A stretch of 64,000 nucleotides of DNA from Leuctra nigra (taxonomy: Eukaryota; Arthropoda; Insecta; Plecoptera; Leuctridae): positions 32,104,964 to 32,168,963 of the forward strand of contig OW203761.1 of the NCBI GenBank assembly GCA_934045905.1, read 5' to 3'. The notes under the pieces are model-generated. The model was not told where the DNA came from and ran no database searches. It saw only the letters and a list, made by a program, of their open reading frames with translations. This document shows positions 31,495 through 44,277 of this stretch, in pieces; position 1 is the first letter of the stretch; the number at the start of each line of letters is the position of its first letter. Both the position numbers and the translations under genes were made by a program.

Positions 31495-31711
31495 GTACAC
31501 TCCCCCAAATAATAAACGGTACTTGGTACAAAACGTATTGGCTGCTGGGCTGGTTCCTTGACAATCAATCCTTGTTATTATCAATGAAATCAGAGCTCAC
31601 CTAAAAGAGTTAGATAATGCGTTAGCACTGACTTCATGGGATGATGCCATCAAACCTTAATCAGTCAATTCATTTTCTTTCGAGTACCGTTTATTATTTG
31701 GGGGAGTGTAC
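31495..31711. repeat. MITE of the GTACAC family, near-identical to the copy 541 bp upstream
   Basis: It has the same ends and the same orientation as 30954-31171. I count only a handful of substitutions between the two (such as AACAG/AACGG and GGGCC/GGGCT). Confidence 0.85.
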
Positions 31712-33180
31712 GTTAAAATGACAGCTTTTAACATTTTGAAGTATCTGATTTGCTGTGCAACAAATTTAATCCAAAAGCTATTAATTCGGTACCTACAAAT
31801 TATTTTGCTTTTGTAATACCGATTACCGAGCCTGTCATCAAAACTAACAATTTATCAATTTTCAGCAAAATCGACGAGATTAGTTTTCATCAATTACAAA
31901 ATTTTGATTTTGTTTTCACTGCAGAGTTTATAGCATGGTTGTTTGATACTAGATCCTAAGTAAGAAGTTATTTACAAAGCAGCGTTATTGCAATGAAATG
32001 CAGATTATACAATTTAATTAAGTAGTAGGTAGGCATTTGAAATCTGAACACAAACAAAATTAAACAGATACATTGATAGAAATCTCCAAAATTGGACCTT
32101 GTTTTAAAACAGTAATATCGGCACTGACGTAGTGGGGCTCAGCATTGGCATGGCAACAATGTATTACTCTATGGTAACACATTGTTGTGGGCATAGAATG
32201 GCATCACCGGGCTCACATACGTCACACAGATTTTCCCGCTAAAATGTCACATGAAATTTCATTTTGATATTTTATGAATGAAAATGTTAATAATTTCGGG
32301 TGAAATGTTTATTGGTAATCATTTTTTGTGTTCATATTTACAAATTTACAATAACATTTTTTTAAGGAGACGTTCCTACCGGTTCTCGTGTTACACAGCG
32401 TTTTCCTATAAGGACTTTGCTGAAGTGATGGGCGACGTGCCGGCCGCTCGGAATTGATGGAAACCAATTCCAAAATACGTAAGAACATTACAATAATACC
32501 TATGGTTTTTGCACCAGCTATTCCTGATGTTGGTAAATAATTTCACTAAAATATTACAATTTCATGTTTAGTTGACAAAGTACGAAAATTATAATAGTTA
32601 AGTTCGACATAAGTTTATGTGATAGGGGCTGGTTTTTTAATGTTCTGTGTTTTAAATGTTTTCAAACGTTTCAATGTTTTCAATCAGTAGGTAGTCCGGC
32701 TAGAAATGTCATTGGTTGTTGCCATAGCATTGGCAATTGAATCGTAAACAACATTTTTTTTGTATTTATTTGAACGCAGTGTTTCTATTTGAAACTGTTA
32801 TTGTGTTATGTGTACTTTTTGTAATACATTTTTGTAATACCCCGCTCTCAGCCACGCAAAGTCAAAAACTGGTTCATTTATACTTTCGTGTCAATGATGG
32901 AATATCGAATATTTGTTAATATTATATTGTATCTTAAATTAAGCAATTATGTCAGATGTATGAAACGCACTAATATCATTGTTAATCTGATTAGCTTAAT
33001 ATATTTATATTTTTCGAAATATCAAGCAAAAATTAAGAAATTAATATTCTTAATCTTATAAAGTTATAACCATTAAGAACAAAATATCGCATCCCAATAA
33101 CCATCTATTCAAGAAATGCAAGAAATGACAACTTTTAAGAAATGTACCACACATCAGTTATCCCTCCTTTCCAATACATA
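31712..33180. other. Intergenic DNA, no gene supported
   Basis: AT-rich, with moderately GC patches near 32110-32240 and 32370-32460. No exon with matching splice sites and no repeat with clear ends was found. Confidence 0.35.
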
Positions 33181-33189
33181 ACCGGTATC

Positions 33190-33659
33190 AGTGCACTGTG
33201 GTGCTATCTAGAATCGAAGCACGCGATTACCGGCAGCCGGGGGTGGCGTTGTCTTATCGCAACCACCCCTCCTTTCCAAGTGAACCCTTCCACGCCGAGC
33301 CTGCTTTGACCCGGCCGCTCCCATTCCGACGGCTAGCGTCGGGGAAGCAGCACGCGTGTCGGAGCGATTTGGAAAAGTCAGCGCCGAGTTGTTCGCACTA
33401 CCCGATGACAGCGTACAGGTAATAGTAATACGGGGCGGGGCGGCAAACGACGTGATGTTCACCAACGTGTCCTGACGTTCTTAACAGTGATTCTTGTCGT
33501 CAACACATGAGTGGATGGGACACGAGAATTGGTTTTTGTTTCGCGAGTGTTTGTGCATTCAAAAGAAGTGCGTGGATTTTTTTATGTTACATTTCACGTG
33601 CACGCCAGGTTGGTGAAGGGGAGAAACATGGCTGCCGTATCTGTATCGTTCGTTACAGA
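33190..33659 (+). promoter_or_regulatory. GC-rich promoter and first-exon-like patch
   Basis: This stretch is far richer in GC and CpG than 20 kb on either side (CCGGCAGCCGGGGGTGGCG, CCCGGCCGCTCCCATTCCG). A TCAGT initiator-like word lies at 33188-33192 with A at 33190. Two strong donors occur: TACAG before GTAATA (33419) and CAGA before GTAAGT (33659). A short ATG frame in good context (AAACATGGCTGCC, 33628) runs into the second donor. It is probably the first exon of a plus-strand gene; a 5' UTR exon of the Sol1-like gene downstream is one possibility. Confidence 0.45.
33507..33659 (+). CDS. Candidate coding first exon of an unknown gene
   Basis: An ATG at 33507 starts an open frame (MSGWDTRIGFCFASVCAFKR..) that reaches the GTAAGT donor at 33659 in phase 0. 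That phase fits the small exon at 39932. The overlapping frame from ATG 33628 (MAAVSVSFVT) ends in phase 2 and gives a stop in the 42.2-kb exon. The peptide has no recognisable domain; I consider coding status weak. Confidence 0.15.
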
Positions 33660-34816
33660 GTAAGTCCATAACAAACCAGCACAACTCTCTTCAGATCCAA
33701 GTAGATATATCGGTATGTCTTTCTTTATATTCTTCTTATTACAATAATTATTCTGTAGTCACCAAACCCTGGGGAAGATACTGGTTCTTGATCTAGTTAC
33801 TAAAATGGCACTGCGGGTGCGATTGAAATACAATGTAAATCGTTGACACTGTCCCTGTTTTCACAATTATAAAAGGAGTTATATGAATTAGTTGCTGTTA
33901 TAAATATTATTCACACCCAAGAAAATTATAAATGGCCAAATTTTGACTGAAGGGCGTCGACAACTAGCCCCTACATTGATTGAGACGAGGGTGTAGTAAC
34001 GAAAATAAATATTTTATTGCATAAGATGTCAAACTTTTTAAATTGTAATGTCAGCATACACTTATTTGACAGTGCTGTTGTATTTTATTCGAAATATGGA
34101 AATTAACCGAATATGTATCAATGTCAACAACAATACTCATACATTTCACAATAACATAATAACTTGTATTAGAATTCGCATTTTCTCTAACAAAATCGAT
34201 GTATTTTGAATGTTACACTAAACTAAATTTTAGATTAAGAAAATCACTAGATAAGCATATAACATGTTCATAATCATATTAGAGTCTTATATCTACTAAT
34301 TAATTTCTAGAAAAATGAATAAATAATTGTCCATGATAATAGCTAAAGGCAAGAACCATACATGAACCTTTCTTAGTTCGAAATATTTTAAGAATATAAA
34401 AGAAGGATGACGTTTCTATTTTCTTATTTGAAAAAAATATAATTGTTTTCGTATTTGTTAATGCGGGAACCTGTAAGGAACCCACAATCTAAACTCTTAA
34501 ACCATACTAAAACTTTCAAGTGCCATTGTAGCAACAATGGTCTGCTGGTCCATTGTTTCAACAGCTGTTTTATGATTGGGTTGTGAGGTCGTGTCCGATC
34601 AATATCCGCATGCAGGGGGTTGGGTCGAGCCGCGCCCAAACAGTTCAAATAGAATCAAATTTCACATTAAAGTATCACTAAAAAGTCTCCTCAGTACGTA
34701 TCTCAAGTAGGATGAGACTTAATCCGAGACAAGCAGGTTACCGATCATGTTAAGAGAGCTATAATTCTGTGGGCGCTGTCTGTACTCGGCCCTGATATCG
34801 GCGCGCCCTCTGCCGT

Positions 34817-34846
34817 GCGTCGGCGTCGGCGTCAGCGTCGGCGTCC
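34817..34846. repeat. Short CGTCGG tandem repeat
   Basis: About five copies of a CGTCGG/CGTCAG hexamer just upstream of the 40-bp satellite. Confidence 0.6.
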
Positions 34847-34904
34847 CGAATATAGGGCAGTGCTCTCGCAGCGACCGTGGTCCCCTCGCCCGCGTCCCTT
34901 CGTA

Positions 34905-36160
34905 GTGTTCATGTGCTCTAGTTTTCCTCATTCCACTACACTTTCTGTTTATAATGCTCTAGTTGCCCCCAATACACTACACTATACTGCTGATGTTCTA
35001 TATAGAAGTCATCATTCTTCTTCACTGCTTCTTGGCTATCAAGAGATCGGTACAAAAATAAGTAAACCCACATTTCGTCATATTTGAGACAAGCGCAGCG
35101 CTCATATGCTTATATGCTCATACATATTGTCCAGTAGAGATTAAGACATATCAGTACTGTCATGTCTAACCTGGCTACATGCACTGCAAAGTACATTAAC
35201 CTATAAAAAAATAGATTTGCAAAATATAAACAGTGAATAAACGACAAGTGATAGTTTAGTGTTTTACTGGCTTTTGCATCAATGCATCGGCTTCCCAGTC
35301 GCCCCATTCCTCTGATATGTGCTCTAGTCGTCTCCATTCCATTACACCTATAGATAGAATGCATGTGCTCTATTCGCCCCCATTCCACTACACCTAAGTT
35401 TCATGTGCTCTAGTCGCCCCCATTCCACTACACCTATAGAATGCATGTGCTCTAGGCGCCTCCATTCCATTACACCTATAGAATGCATGTGCTCTAGTGG
35501 CCCCCATTCCACTACACCTAAGTTTCATGTGCTCTAGTGGCCCCCATTCCATTACACCTATAGAATGCATGTGCTCTAGTGGCCCCCATTCCAATACACC
35601 TAAGTTTCATGTGCTCTAGTGGCCCCCATTCCATTACACCAATAGTATTCATGTGCTCTATTCGCCCCCATTCCACTACACCTAAGTTTCATGTGCTCTA
35701 GTGGCCCCCATTCCATTACACCTATAGTATTCATGTGCTCTATTCGCCCCTATTCCACTACACCTAAGTTTCATGTGCTCTAGTGGCCCCCATTCCACTA
35801 CACCTAAGTTTCATGTGAGTTTCATGTGCTCTAGTGGCCTCCATTCCACTACACCTAAGTTTCATGTGCTCTAGTGGCCCTCATTCCACTACACCTAAGT
35901 TTCATGTGCTCTAGTGGCCCTCATTCCACTACACCTAAGTTTCATGTGCTCTAGTGGCCCTCATTCCACTACACCTAAGTTTCATGTGCTCTAGTGGCCC
36001 TCATTCCACTACACCTAAGTTTCATGTGCTCTAGTGGCCCCCATTCCACTACACCTAAGTTTCATGTGCTCTAGTGGCCCTCATTCCACTACACCTAAGT
36101 TTCATGTGCTCTAGTGGCCCCCAATCAACTCATTAAAACTATATAGTAATGTGCTCTAGT
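34905..36160. repeat. Minisatellite/satellite array, 40-bp basic unit
   Basis: The unit is TTCATGTGCTCTAGTGGCCC followed by YCATTCCACTACACCTAAGT (40 bp). From about 35820 to 36120 the units are nearly identical. From about 35300 to 35800 they alternate with a second type of about 42-43 bp that ends CCATTACACCTATAGAATG. Degenerate copies trail off at both sides (34905, 34951, near 36300). No gene is predicted; open frames here are by-products of the repeat. Confidence 0.9.
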
Positions 36161-36709
36161 ATTTTACTTCACTGTAGCGTTTTTATGACTATTTTCCCCA
36201 TTATATTATTTCAATGTACTGTTTAGCCTATTCCATTATAATTTACACTCGATTCCCTACTTTCTACGCTGTAGTATTACGCACTCAAGATGCACCCATT
36301 ATCCTTCACTGTAGTGTTCATGTGTTCCATTTGTTTTCATTTTCTTCCTTTGACGAACAGTCTAAATATAGCAGGTTTTCTGCATAAACTTGCTAACTTA
36401 CATTTCGTCGTATAGGTACCTCAATTATCTCTGATTTTCTCTTAAAATGTAAACTAAAGCCTAGTTTACACGGCTCAATGTTTCATTTGATGCATTGAGT
36501 TAGAACCGGTTCAACGTATGAAGACAATAAATAGCTAACTAGTTATTATGATTCAATTTCGTGTCTACACGACATTCGTTGAAGTTGAACCAAAATGTTT
36601 AACTGGTTTAACTAAATGAAATGAATGAAACATTGAACCTTTAATGCCAATACATATCACGTGACTTTATTTCTCTACATCCGATCAAAAGAAATAGTTA
36701 CCTACTAGG

Positions 36710-37601
36710 AAAACGCTCTGTGTAACGCGTTGATGAGCGAGCACGGATACACGCAACACCTCGAACCGAAATTATGTCTATCGAATGTCATTAAAAGCCA
36801 ACAATTCTTTAGTTTCGTCACAGACTTGTATAAAAATCTCCAAAATCTCCAAAAATATTGGTGCCAATCCTTGCTTAGTTTTAAGTTGATCGATTAAACC
36901 TTTATGATTGAACGGTTCCTTGTTAATTTTCAAAAATCACAGGATCTCGTTCAAAAAATATACCTGGGACCACCCATATGATATGATATGTAGTGTGTGT
37001 ACACAATATCAGATCAATCTGTTGAACGGTCATTATTAGTTTCATATCGTTTAAAACTTTCTGCTCTAACTACCTTGCCTTGAACTGTAGATTCGAGTCG
37101 CCGTGAATTTGACAGCCAACACGCAAAATGTCCCTAAAATGACAAAAACTCTTGAAAATAACGACAGATTAGAGTGAAAATTGGCAAAAATACCTTAAAT
37201 GTTGGTACCAATGACCATGCGAAGTTTTTAGTTGGTCGGTCAATCGGTTCCAGTTTAAATTTCAAAAATCACAGGAAAAATGGTTTCAAATTTGAACCAA
37301 TTGGAGGATTTGACTCAAATTTTTTTTGATTGGGTACAATGTTGGTTGCAATGACTTTGCTAAATTTCAAATTGATCGAACCAACCAATCGAAAGATAAT
37401 TTTTATAAAATTTGAACCAATCACAGGATATCGTTCAGAAAAGATCCCAGGGATCGCATAGAATACGTTAGTATGTGTACAAAATTTCAGATCGATTGGT
37501 TGTGCGGTTTGACCTGGGCAGTGCAGGCAAAAAGAAACAAAAAAGCACACAGAGAAAGTGCCATAAGAGTACCGTGGTGACGCTCGCTACGCTCGCTCAA
37601 T
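36710..37601. repeat. Dispersed repeat, copy 1
   Basis: It starts AAAACGCTCTGTGTAACGCG and ends GACGCTCGCTACGCTCGCTC. The last 470 bases are very close to 44628-45100 in the same orientation, with about 120 bases at the end identical. Words such as AAATTTCAGATCGATTGGTT recur within it. Confidence 0.65.
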
Positions 37602-37739
37602 GAGTACATACCTTACATCGTTCACGTTGAGTAATCCAAGGTGATTTATGAAGGAAATTCACTGCATACCTACTGGACCTTATCAATATTTGCAGTCAAT
37701 ATTATTTAATTTTGCAGTGGTTTTATAATAAAAACAACA

Positions 37740-38140
37740 CAAATATCGTGTATACGTACGCGTGTGAAGGCTGTCAAAACCAAGTGCTGTTCGTTTAAAC
37801 ATTACTTTTATAATAGTGGATATAATTAATATCTTAACATTTCGTTGGAAAGATGAAGAAAGAGCGCATGTTTTGTTGGCAAAATTGTGTCAGGTTTGTG
37901 ATGCATATGTGCCCTTTTATTAGATTAAAGTTTGCTGTTCTTGGCAACTCATAGGATTTCCTTAAACTTCAGGTCTTGATTTGAGAATATTTAGGTGCAA
38001 GGAAGTAAAATCATCTAATAAGTTATTTTCGCAGTTTTTTTCTGCGTAGATTTGTTCCAACAGATGTGTCCTAACTTATCTGATGAGTGAGAAGTATTTG
38101 CTAAACTGAACCCTTCCAAATGAAAATGTGTAGCTTTTTG
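37740..38140. repeat. Uninterrupted copy of the 14.7-15.8 kb dispersed repeat
   Basis: It matches the DNA at 14740-15800 in inverted orientation, without the two elements inserted there. It serves as an empty-site reference. Confidence 0.6.
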
Positions 38141-38537
38141 GTTGAAAAGTCACGTGATATGCAGCCACCTTAAGCACACTACTGTTTCTTATTTTAATTA
38201 GTGCTCACATTGTAAGTAGGTAGGCAGTGTAAAGAAGGATAGAATATCTCTAATAATTACTTTCATATTTTGATAATTGGAGTTACCTAGTGAAACCTAA
38301 AAATTGAATTTTTGTGGGTTTCTTAACACCGTTAGGCGTTAGTTTTTTGCCAGACTATTCTACACTACACTGTATGCACTAGTTTCTACATTGCACTGAT
38401 TAAATTGTCTTGTTAAACCACGCACTATGTTGTTCATGGGAACACTTTCTACTACGTTGAGTTCTGTACTGTTAATTTCCAATAGTCATAATTCCTATTT
38501 ACTGTATAACATTGTTCTATTTACTCATGACGTCTAA

Positions 38538-38694
38538 TACCCTGTTCACACTGCAGAAGTTGATCCAGATCAGTTGATGTAGATCAAGGCGCTCCTCACG
38601 TTCAGGGAGCGAGATCATGGGCTTGATCGAGATCAACAAAACTTAATTGCGATTATACTGTTTATTTGTAAACTTTTACAGTGTGGACAGGGTA
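38538..38694. repeat. MITE, about 157 bp
   Basis: TACCCTGTTCACACTGCAGA and TTTTACAGTGTGGACAGGGTA are inverted ends. A solo end of the same kind (CACCCTGTTCACACTG) lies near 7700. Confidence 0.65.
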
Positions 38695-39931
38695 TAGGTA
38701 AGTATACTCTCAATAGTTTTCAATTCAAGTTCGAAAACCTTTGTCTCAATCTCATATCTTTGTTTCGTGTAAAAACACGTAGGTAGGTACTCGCTCCCAC
38801 ACTTGCCAGAAAACCAGTTCATGGAAGTAATTCTGAATTTCTTAGAAGGAGTGAGATGGTACACTCAAGTTGCAAGGTACATAATATAACCCTATTACAT
38901 GACTAGCGCGGATTGGGATTCTGAGAATTCAGTCTCAGTAGCAAGAAATTCAGCTTTCAATATCCAGAACAAAATCATTACTACAATTTGTAGAGAGCAG
39001 CGAACTTAAAAGAACGAAGAGTAAGTATTATTTTCAATCCTCTATCCTATCGTCTCATTTCAAAATCAAAAGTGATTTCCACAATCACAAATGTCCAGAA
39101 CAAAGGGAAATATTATTAAAAATTATTCTAAGATATCGAACTGTAAATAAATATTTGTCATGTCATGTTATCTTAGTACCTAGTGGTACTTAGTATTTTA
39201 TTCTCATTGAAATATTTGCCTATATTTGGAGAGAGACGATGTGTTTATTAGAATGTTGTTTATTAGTTGACTTTAGAATGAAATACTAAGACGTAGGCAC
39301 GTCAAAATAAAGTTACATAATATATCACTTAGTATATCATTACATTTTGTATTAAAATTCAATTATTATTATTATTTAATTATAGATTCATTATAATGCC
39401 TTTAAAACACTATTACAATATGTATTTAAATACAAATTCTTATTATTACGTTTAGAATAAGTCACATTTTATTTTATTAGCATAACATTTGAACCATTCG
39501 ACCGATTATATTCAAAGCAAGGTTCCATTCTTCTGAATTGAGATAATAAACAGCGTGACATTTGAATTATCAACATAGTCATGGCATTTCCCAAGCTCTT
39601 CTATGAATCCTGTTCGTATCCATCATCGCTATTCTTCTAAACTGCAATATTTAATAGAATTCCAACGATATTCAAAACATTAAATTTGAAATCAAAACTG
39701 GGCTACGTCTGGAGTTGTGTTGGTATTGTTCTTTTGCATTGTAATACCATCGATGTTTTGATACGATAATGTTCGATGATTTTTCCTCTGTTTATTATTT
39801 ATTAATCTGATGATTTGATTGTGCAAAATTATTTTCAATGTATGATTTAGATTATTGTTTCATACTCTGTGAACATTGGTATGTTAGATAATTTAGTAAT
39901 TTATTTTCAATATGGTTTTCCTTTTCCACAG
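38695..39931. other. AT-rich DNA, no gene or repeat recognised
   Basis: Very AT-rich with runs of ATTATTATT near 39363-39375. I find nothing else in it up to the acceptor CTTTTCCACAG at 39931. Confidence 0.35.
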
Positions 39932-39946
39932 ACAAGCACCTCCAAG
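39932..39946 (+). CDS. Candidate 15-nt microexon
   Basis: A strong acceptor (TTTTCCTTTTCCACAG) and a donor (AAG before GTACGT) are 15 bases apart. In the phase that fits the next exon it reads TSTSK. Unrecognised; supported only by its splice sites and by the phase match downstream. Confidence 0.25.
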
Positions 39947-42228
39947 GTACGTCGTGGTTAACGATGGTTTTCTGTTTAAATCTTCCCAATAAATCATTTC
40001 AAAAATAATAAATAAAATATATGAGTGACGTATCTTCCGAATCCATACGTCCATTCAGATAAAATAACGAAGAGTTACTGTGAGTTGTGTTCAATTCTAG
40101 GCATGGTAGCACTATACTAGTATACTAGCGGAATTGTATTGTGTCTCTCATCATAATACAAAAATCAGCATCGAAAAGAAAGACTTACTATTCTAAAAAT
40201 ATGTACTTGCGGCATTTTTTCCATTTACTATTCTGAAATATGTAAACAATTCAAGTTTATTCATAAACTTGCGTTCCGACCCAGAACCACACGAAATGGA
40301 AACACAAAACGACTGTTTCCTATTCATACTTGGGCCATTTTCGTAGTACCAGAAGTATATTATAGATAGATTTTACTCGCTCTCAGAAAAGACATGGCGT
40401 TATGCACGGAGAAAAGTATATTGTTCAGGATTTCGTGGAAGTTTGAAACTACGATTTTGAGATATTGTGTAGCTTTTTGAATTTTATTTGTTTGCTGTTA
40501 TTGGATTGGATTTTGGATGTGTCAAGATGAGGTGGTAGTAGGGGCCGGGCGTGGGGGGGGGGGGGGGGGGGGGGAGGGCGTCGAACACATGAGTGTCGCA
40601 CCCCTGTTTTTAGCAAATCGAATTCAACGAGACTTACAACTTTCCGACGCAAAGACGCGAGAGCTTTACGCCTTTTACAACTTTTTAAAAATTGCTTCTA
40701 TTCAAAAGTTTCATGCGACAAAAGTTACTCATTCTCTCTTTCTTCTTCTCATGGGGTTCTCATCTGCCTGTCATGCTATCTTTCAAGGATGAATCTATCG
40801 CGGTTTTCATCGTATGAAAAAGTCACTTCACTCCACTCTACATTAACTGAACATTACTTTATGTTCCACCGTATTAATTGTCGATTCCTCACTGAAAATA
40901 ACTGCTTTGTGTAATGAATTAATTAGGGTGGCACTCGACATACATTACTCATGGGTTGACAATAATTGTGATTTTAATCGAATTACTAAGATTATTTTTT
41001 TTTATTTTAAAATTCTTTATTCATAACAGAAAAAAATTGGAGATTTGTGATTGTGAATAGATGCATAGCTACATTGTAATCCTACATTGTAATCCTTAAT
41101 TTGTTGATCATATATTTGTATAAACAAATAATAATGACAGACACTATTATCACATGAAAACTTAAATTTCTCATCATGCAAATTAAATTTAAATGTAATT
41201 GGACATTTTGGCGGGAAAAACGGCGTGTGATCATGTAGTTATAGGTCGCTCCATGGTGTGACAAATGACAGCACTTATGTCATTTCTAGCTATGTACCGA
41301 ATTTGTTGCCATGGTAATACTAAGTTAATACACTACTCAAGACGTCCATACCGATTTTACTTTTTAAAACAAGAATTAATAAAATGTAAGATTCCAAAAT
41401 GTCTATCATCTTTGTAAATTAATCATTTGGAAACTATTCATCATACAACAAGAATAATACCATCTCTGCGATTAGGTACATCTCAACTTTCATAAAATAT
41501 GTATTATTCTGAAATCTAATTTATATGAGACTTCTTTATTGCTTGATGTTAAATATTATTTAGATTGCATAAACATGTAGCTATACCAACCAACCGAACA
41601 TTTTTACAACAGATTATGATTTGTTTCGATTTCCATCACAATTTGATATTAACAGCATTTAATTAATACAGCTGAAGAATTTAAAAGTGACTTAGTTACG
41701 TAGTATATTGTGTGTATATGTGTGGGAGTGGGAAGAATTTCCGGGAGGACTGAAATCGTAGTTCCGCCACTGGTGATCATAGGTCTTGCAGTATTTGTAG
41801 AGTGTAAAATAACCACAAAACGTAAAGATTTTTTTGGGGAAATCACATAGGCTATAAGAACTGACTGAATCATCAAGACCTTCCTCGATTAATTTCTCTA
41901 TAAAAAGTATTTCGACTACTTCCACTTGATGTATGAAAAATACATTTAGAATTAACCACACAGAAATTGTTGAGGCTGTGACGCAATATCAAGGGCAATA
42001 CAGGCTCTCGTTGACCCCATGAGGGCTATTCTTCTTCTTCTTTATAATTTAAACATTTATTTGTTATTTTACTCTGTATGTAAATTTGAATTGAAGAATA
42101 AAATTCTTATGAATTGAATTGAATATCAATACTTGTCAGTAATATTTGCTATTCTTCTTCATCGGATAATTTTGAGAACGATGAACATGTTCTGCCATTT
42201 TGTCTAATCTTGAATCTTATGATTGCAG
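39947..42228. other. DNA between candidate exons, no other gene supported
   Basis: AT-rich, except for the G-run patch at 40530-40640. I see no element with clear ends. Confidence 0.3.
40553..40574. repeat. G homopolymer of 22
   Basis: Exactly 22 G after CCGGGCGT, then AGGGCG. It may form G-quadruplexes and is a usual assembly hazard. Confidence 0.8.
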
Positions 42229-42291
42229 GTGAGAGGAGAAGCTGTGGCATTCCATTCTCCTCCCGGTCCCGGCTTGTACTCTGACGATATG
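42229..42291 (+). CDS. Candidate 63-nt exon of an unknown gene
   Basis: It lies between GATTGCAG and GTAAGT and is 21 codons in phase 0/0: VRGEAVAFHSPPGPGLYSDD, then M. It is clearly richer in GC than its flanks. The next phase-compatible exon candidate is at 46080. No family recognised; it could alternatively be a 5' UTR exon. Confidence 0.3.
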
Positions 42292-42713
42292 GTAAGTAAC
42301 TGTGCACAGATTGTAATAATGGAGGAAGTCGACTCTCTAAACCAGCATTTGGCAGATTATGACCGTGTTGTTGAAGATAAACAATATTTTGAAGGGATGA
42401 TGCTCTAGCGACTGAATTGCTCTTCGAAAAGTGTAAGAGATTATTTGACAATTTAATCTAAAAATTATGAGCGTATATGAAATTCAGAATTTTGATATTC
42501 AGCGAAATATGCGACTTTGACACAAAATATAACCGTAACTTCTCGGGGATCATACTTTTCAAATAAGTGGTCTATGTTTTTCAAAGAGCTGTTTATTTCC
42601 TTCAACTTTATCACTTTAACATATCCTTCAAAGAAAGTCATAATCGGATAAAACTAAAAGGCCGAATCCGCCGCAGGGAAGATTACTATTTTTTTTAGGT
42701 ATTTTTAAACCAC

Positions 42714-43496
42714 TTAATTGAATGCCGGGCCGGAAGAACCATGTAACCAACAATTTCATTGAGTAATTAGCCCCAAACTCTTTCAAGACCGTATTATCAC
42801 AATTACTTAGTTTGGAAGATATATGGTATATGTTTCATTCAATAAATGTGAACCTGAACATAACATTTATTGCAAAAACTTATTTATTTGGAAAGGGTAA
42901 TATTTCAGTACCCTTTCGGTTTGTATACTTTTCCACCGACTTCCTCAAACACTTTCGTTGATTATCCTTCCACTTAGCTAATTCCAGCTTTGTTTTCTTG
43001 CTTTTATTTAAATGATTAAGGGGCCATGTTACCATTAGTTTAATATTCAGTTTAGTTAAACTCCACTTTCGGGAAATGATGGTGTGGTACCATCATATAC
43101 TGCGACATAGCTCTAATAAACTGCAGTCAATGTAGCCTGAGGTTGGTGTAAACTGAGGAAATAAGCTCCAGAATTAATTGCAGTATATAATGGTAATACA
43201 CCGAGTTTTCTGAAGTGGAGTTTAAGCTAACTATATAGCTTAAACTAATGGTAATACCGACGCTAAACAGATTTGGGGACACAATGCAGTCCACACCGTC
43301 GTCTATCTTGAATCACATTCATGGTTCTTCCATGGCAGCCAACATTTATGTTCAATTTATATAATGCCAACGTTAAAAAAATCAACATTTTATTGTGGCA
43401 GTGGATGGAACTAGGCATGTACATAGTTATTCCTCAAAAAAGGCTATTTCGGAAAAGTGTTGGTTACATGGTTCTTCCGGCCCAGCACTCAATTAT
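42714..43496. mobile_element. Composite inverted-repeat element, about 780 bp
   Basis: GCCGGGCCGGAAGAACCATG (42724) is repeated in inverted form at the right (CATGGTTCTTCCGGCCCAGC, about 43468). The arms extend through TAACCAAC and outward through AATTGAATG/CACTCAATT. It holds the inner element at 43023-43257. Confidence 0.65.
43023..43257. repeat. Inner palindromic MITE
   Basis: CCATGTTACCATTAGTTTAA and TTAAACTAATGGTAATACC are inverted ends. A second inverted pair, AAACTCCACTT / GAAGTGGAGTTTAAG, lies just inside. Confidence 0.6.
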
Positions 43497-43592
43497 TGGA
43501 TCACTTAATATTTAATAAACGTATCCTCATTTCTTATAAGGTACTCTAAGCACTGATGTTGTCTACATACAAGAACATAGCCTTAAAACTAA

Positions 43593-44277
43593 GAAAACGC
43601 TCAGTGAAACGCGTTGTAAGTGAGCACCGATACCTGCTGCACCTGTTTTCATTGCTTCTTGCCTGATAATAATCCATAGACTCTGGAAAGAGAAATATCC
43701 AAGATGCAGTGATGTAGTGAATGCAGTGGTCTTGGTGCTTATAAATGAATTTGGACGGATACACTTTTTTACAAATGGTGGCAGATGTGGGACAATAAAA
43801 TTAAGAATTGTTTTGACTGCATCACTGTATTGCAAAATTACACAATCCATGCAAAATTACAATGTGGTGGTAAAAATTTAGATTTTTAGTCAATGAGAAT
43901 ATATATTTTTTTTATTAAAAAAAATCAGACGCATTTTTTCAATTTTATCCAATATCGGATAATCTTGTAAAAATTAGGGTATGCATACAATCACGGACTT
44001 TTAATGTTCAATAACTTTTAAATTCCCAATTCTGATGGAAACCGATTCGAGGCAATGTTAATATTTATGGCCGTGAGCCGGATTCCATCATAATGGAGTT
44101 GGGAAAACGTTCTAGAATAGACCTCCCGATTTTTCTTTATAATGTGTGCAAAATTTCAGATCGATCGAAGAAAAAAATGTAACCTGTGTATAGGAAATTA
44201 CAGACTCAAAATATATAAAAAGCCGAGGTTCGTGCCAAAAGAGCTGGGAGAAGTAGCTCGCTTCCCCCGCTCAATAA
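43593..44277. repeat. Dispersed repeat, copy 2 (diverged)
   Basis: It starts AAAACGCTCAGTGAAACGCG and ends near CTCGCTTCCCCCGCTCAA. A TATTCTATA-family MITE piece (about 44022-44130) lies within it. Confidence 0.45.

Noticed and set aside
35394..35594. Repeated peptide frame (MEWGPLEHMHS..) on the minus strand
   Set aside because: It is the translation of the 40-bp satellite; since 40 is not a multiple of three the frame shifts each unit, so it is not a repeat protein.
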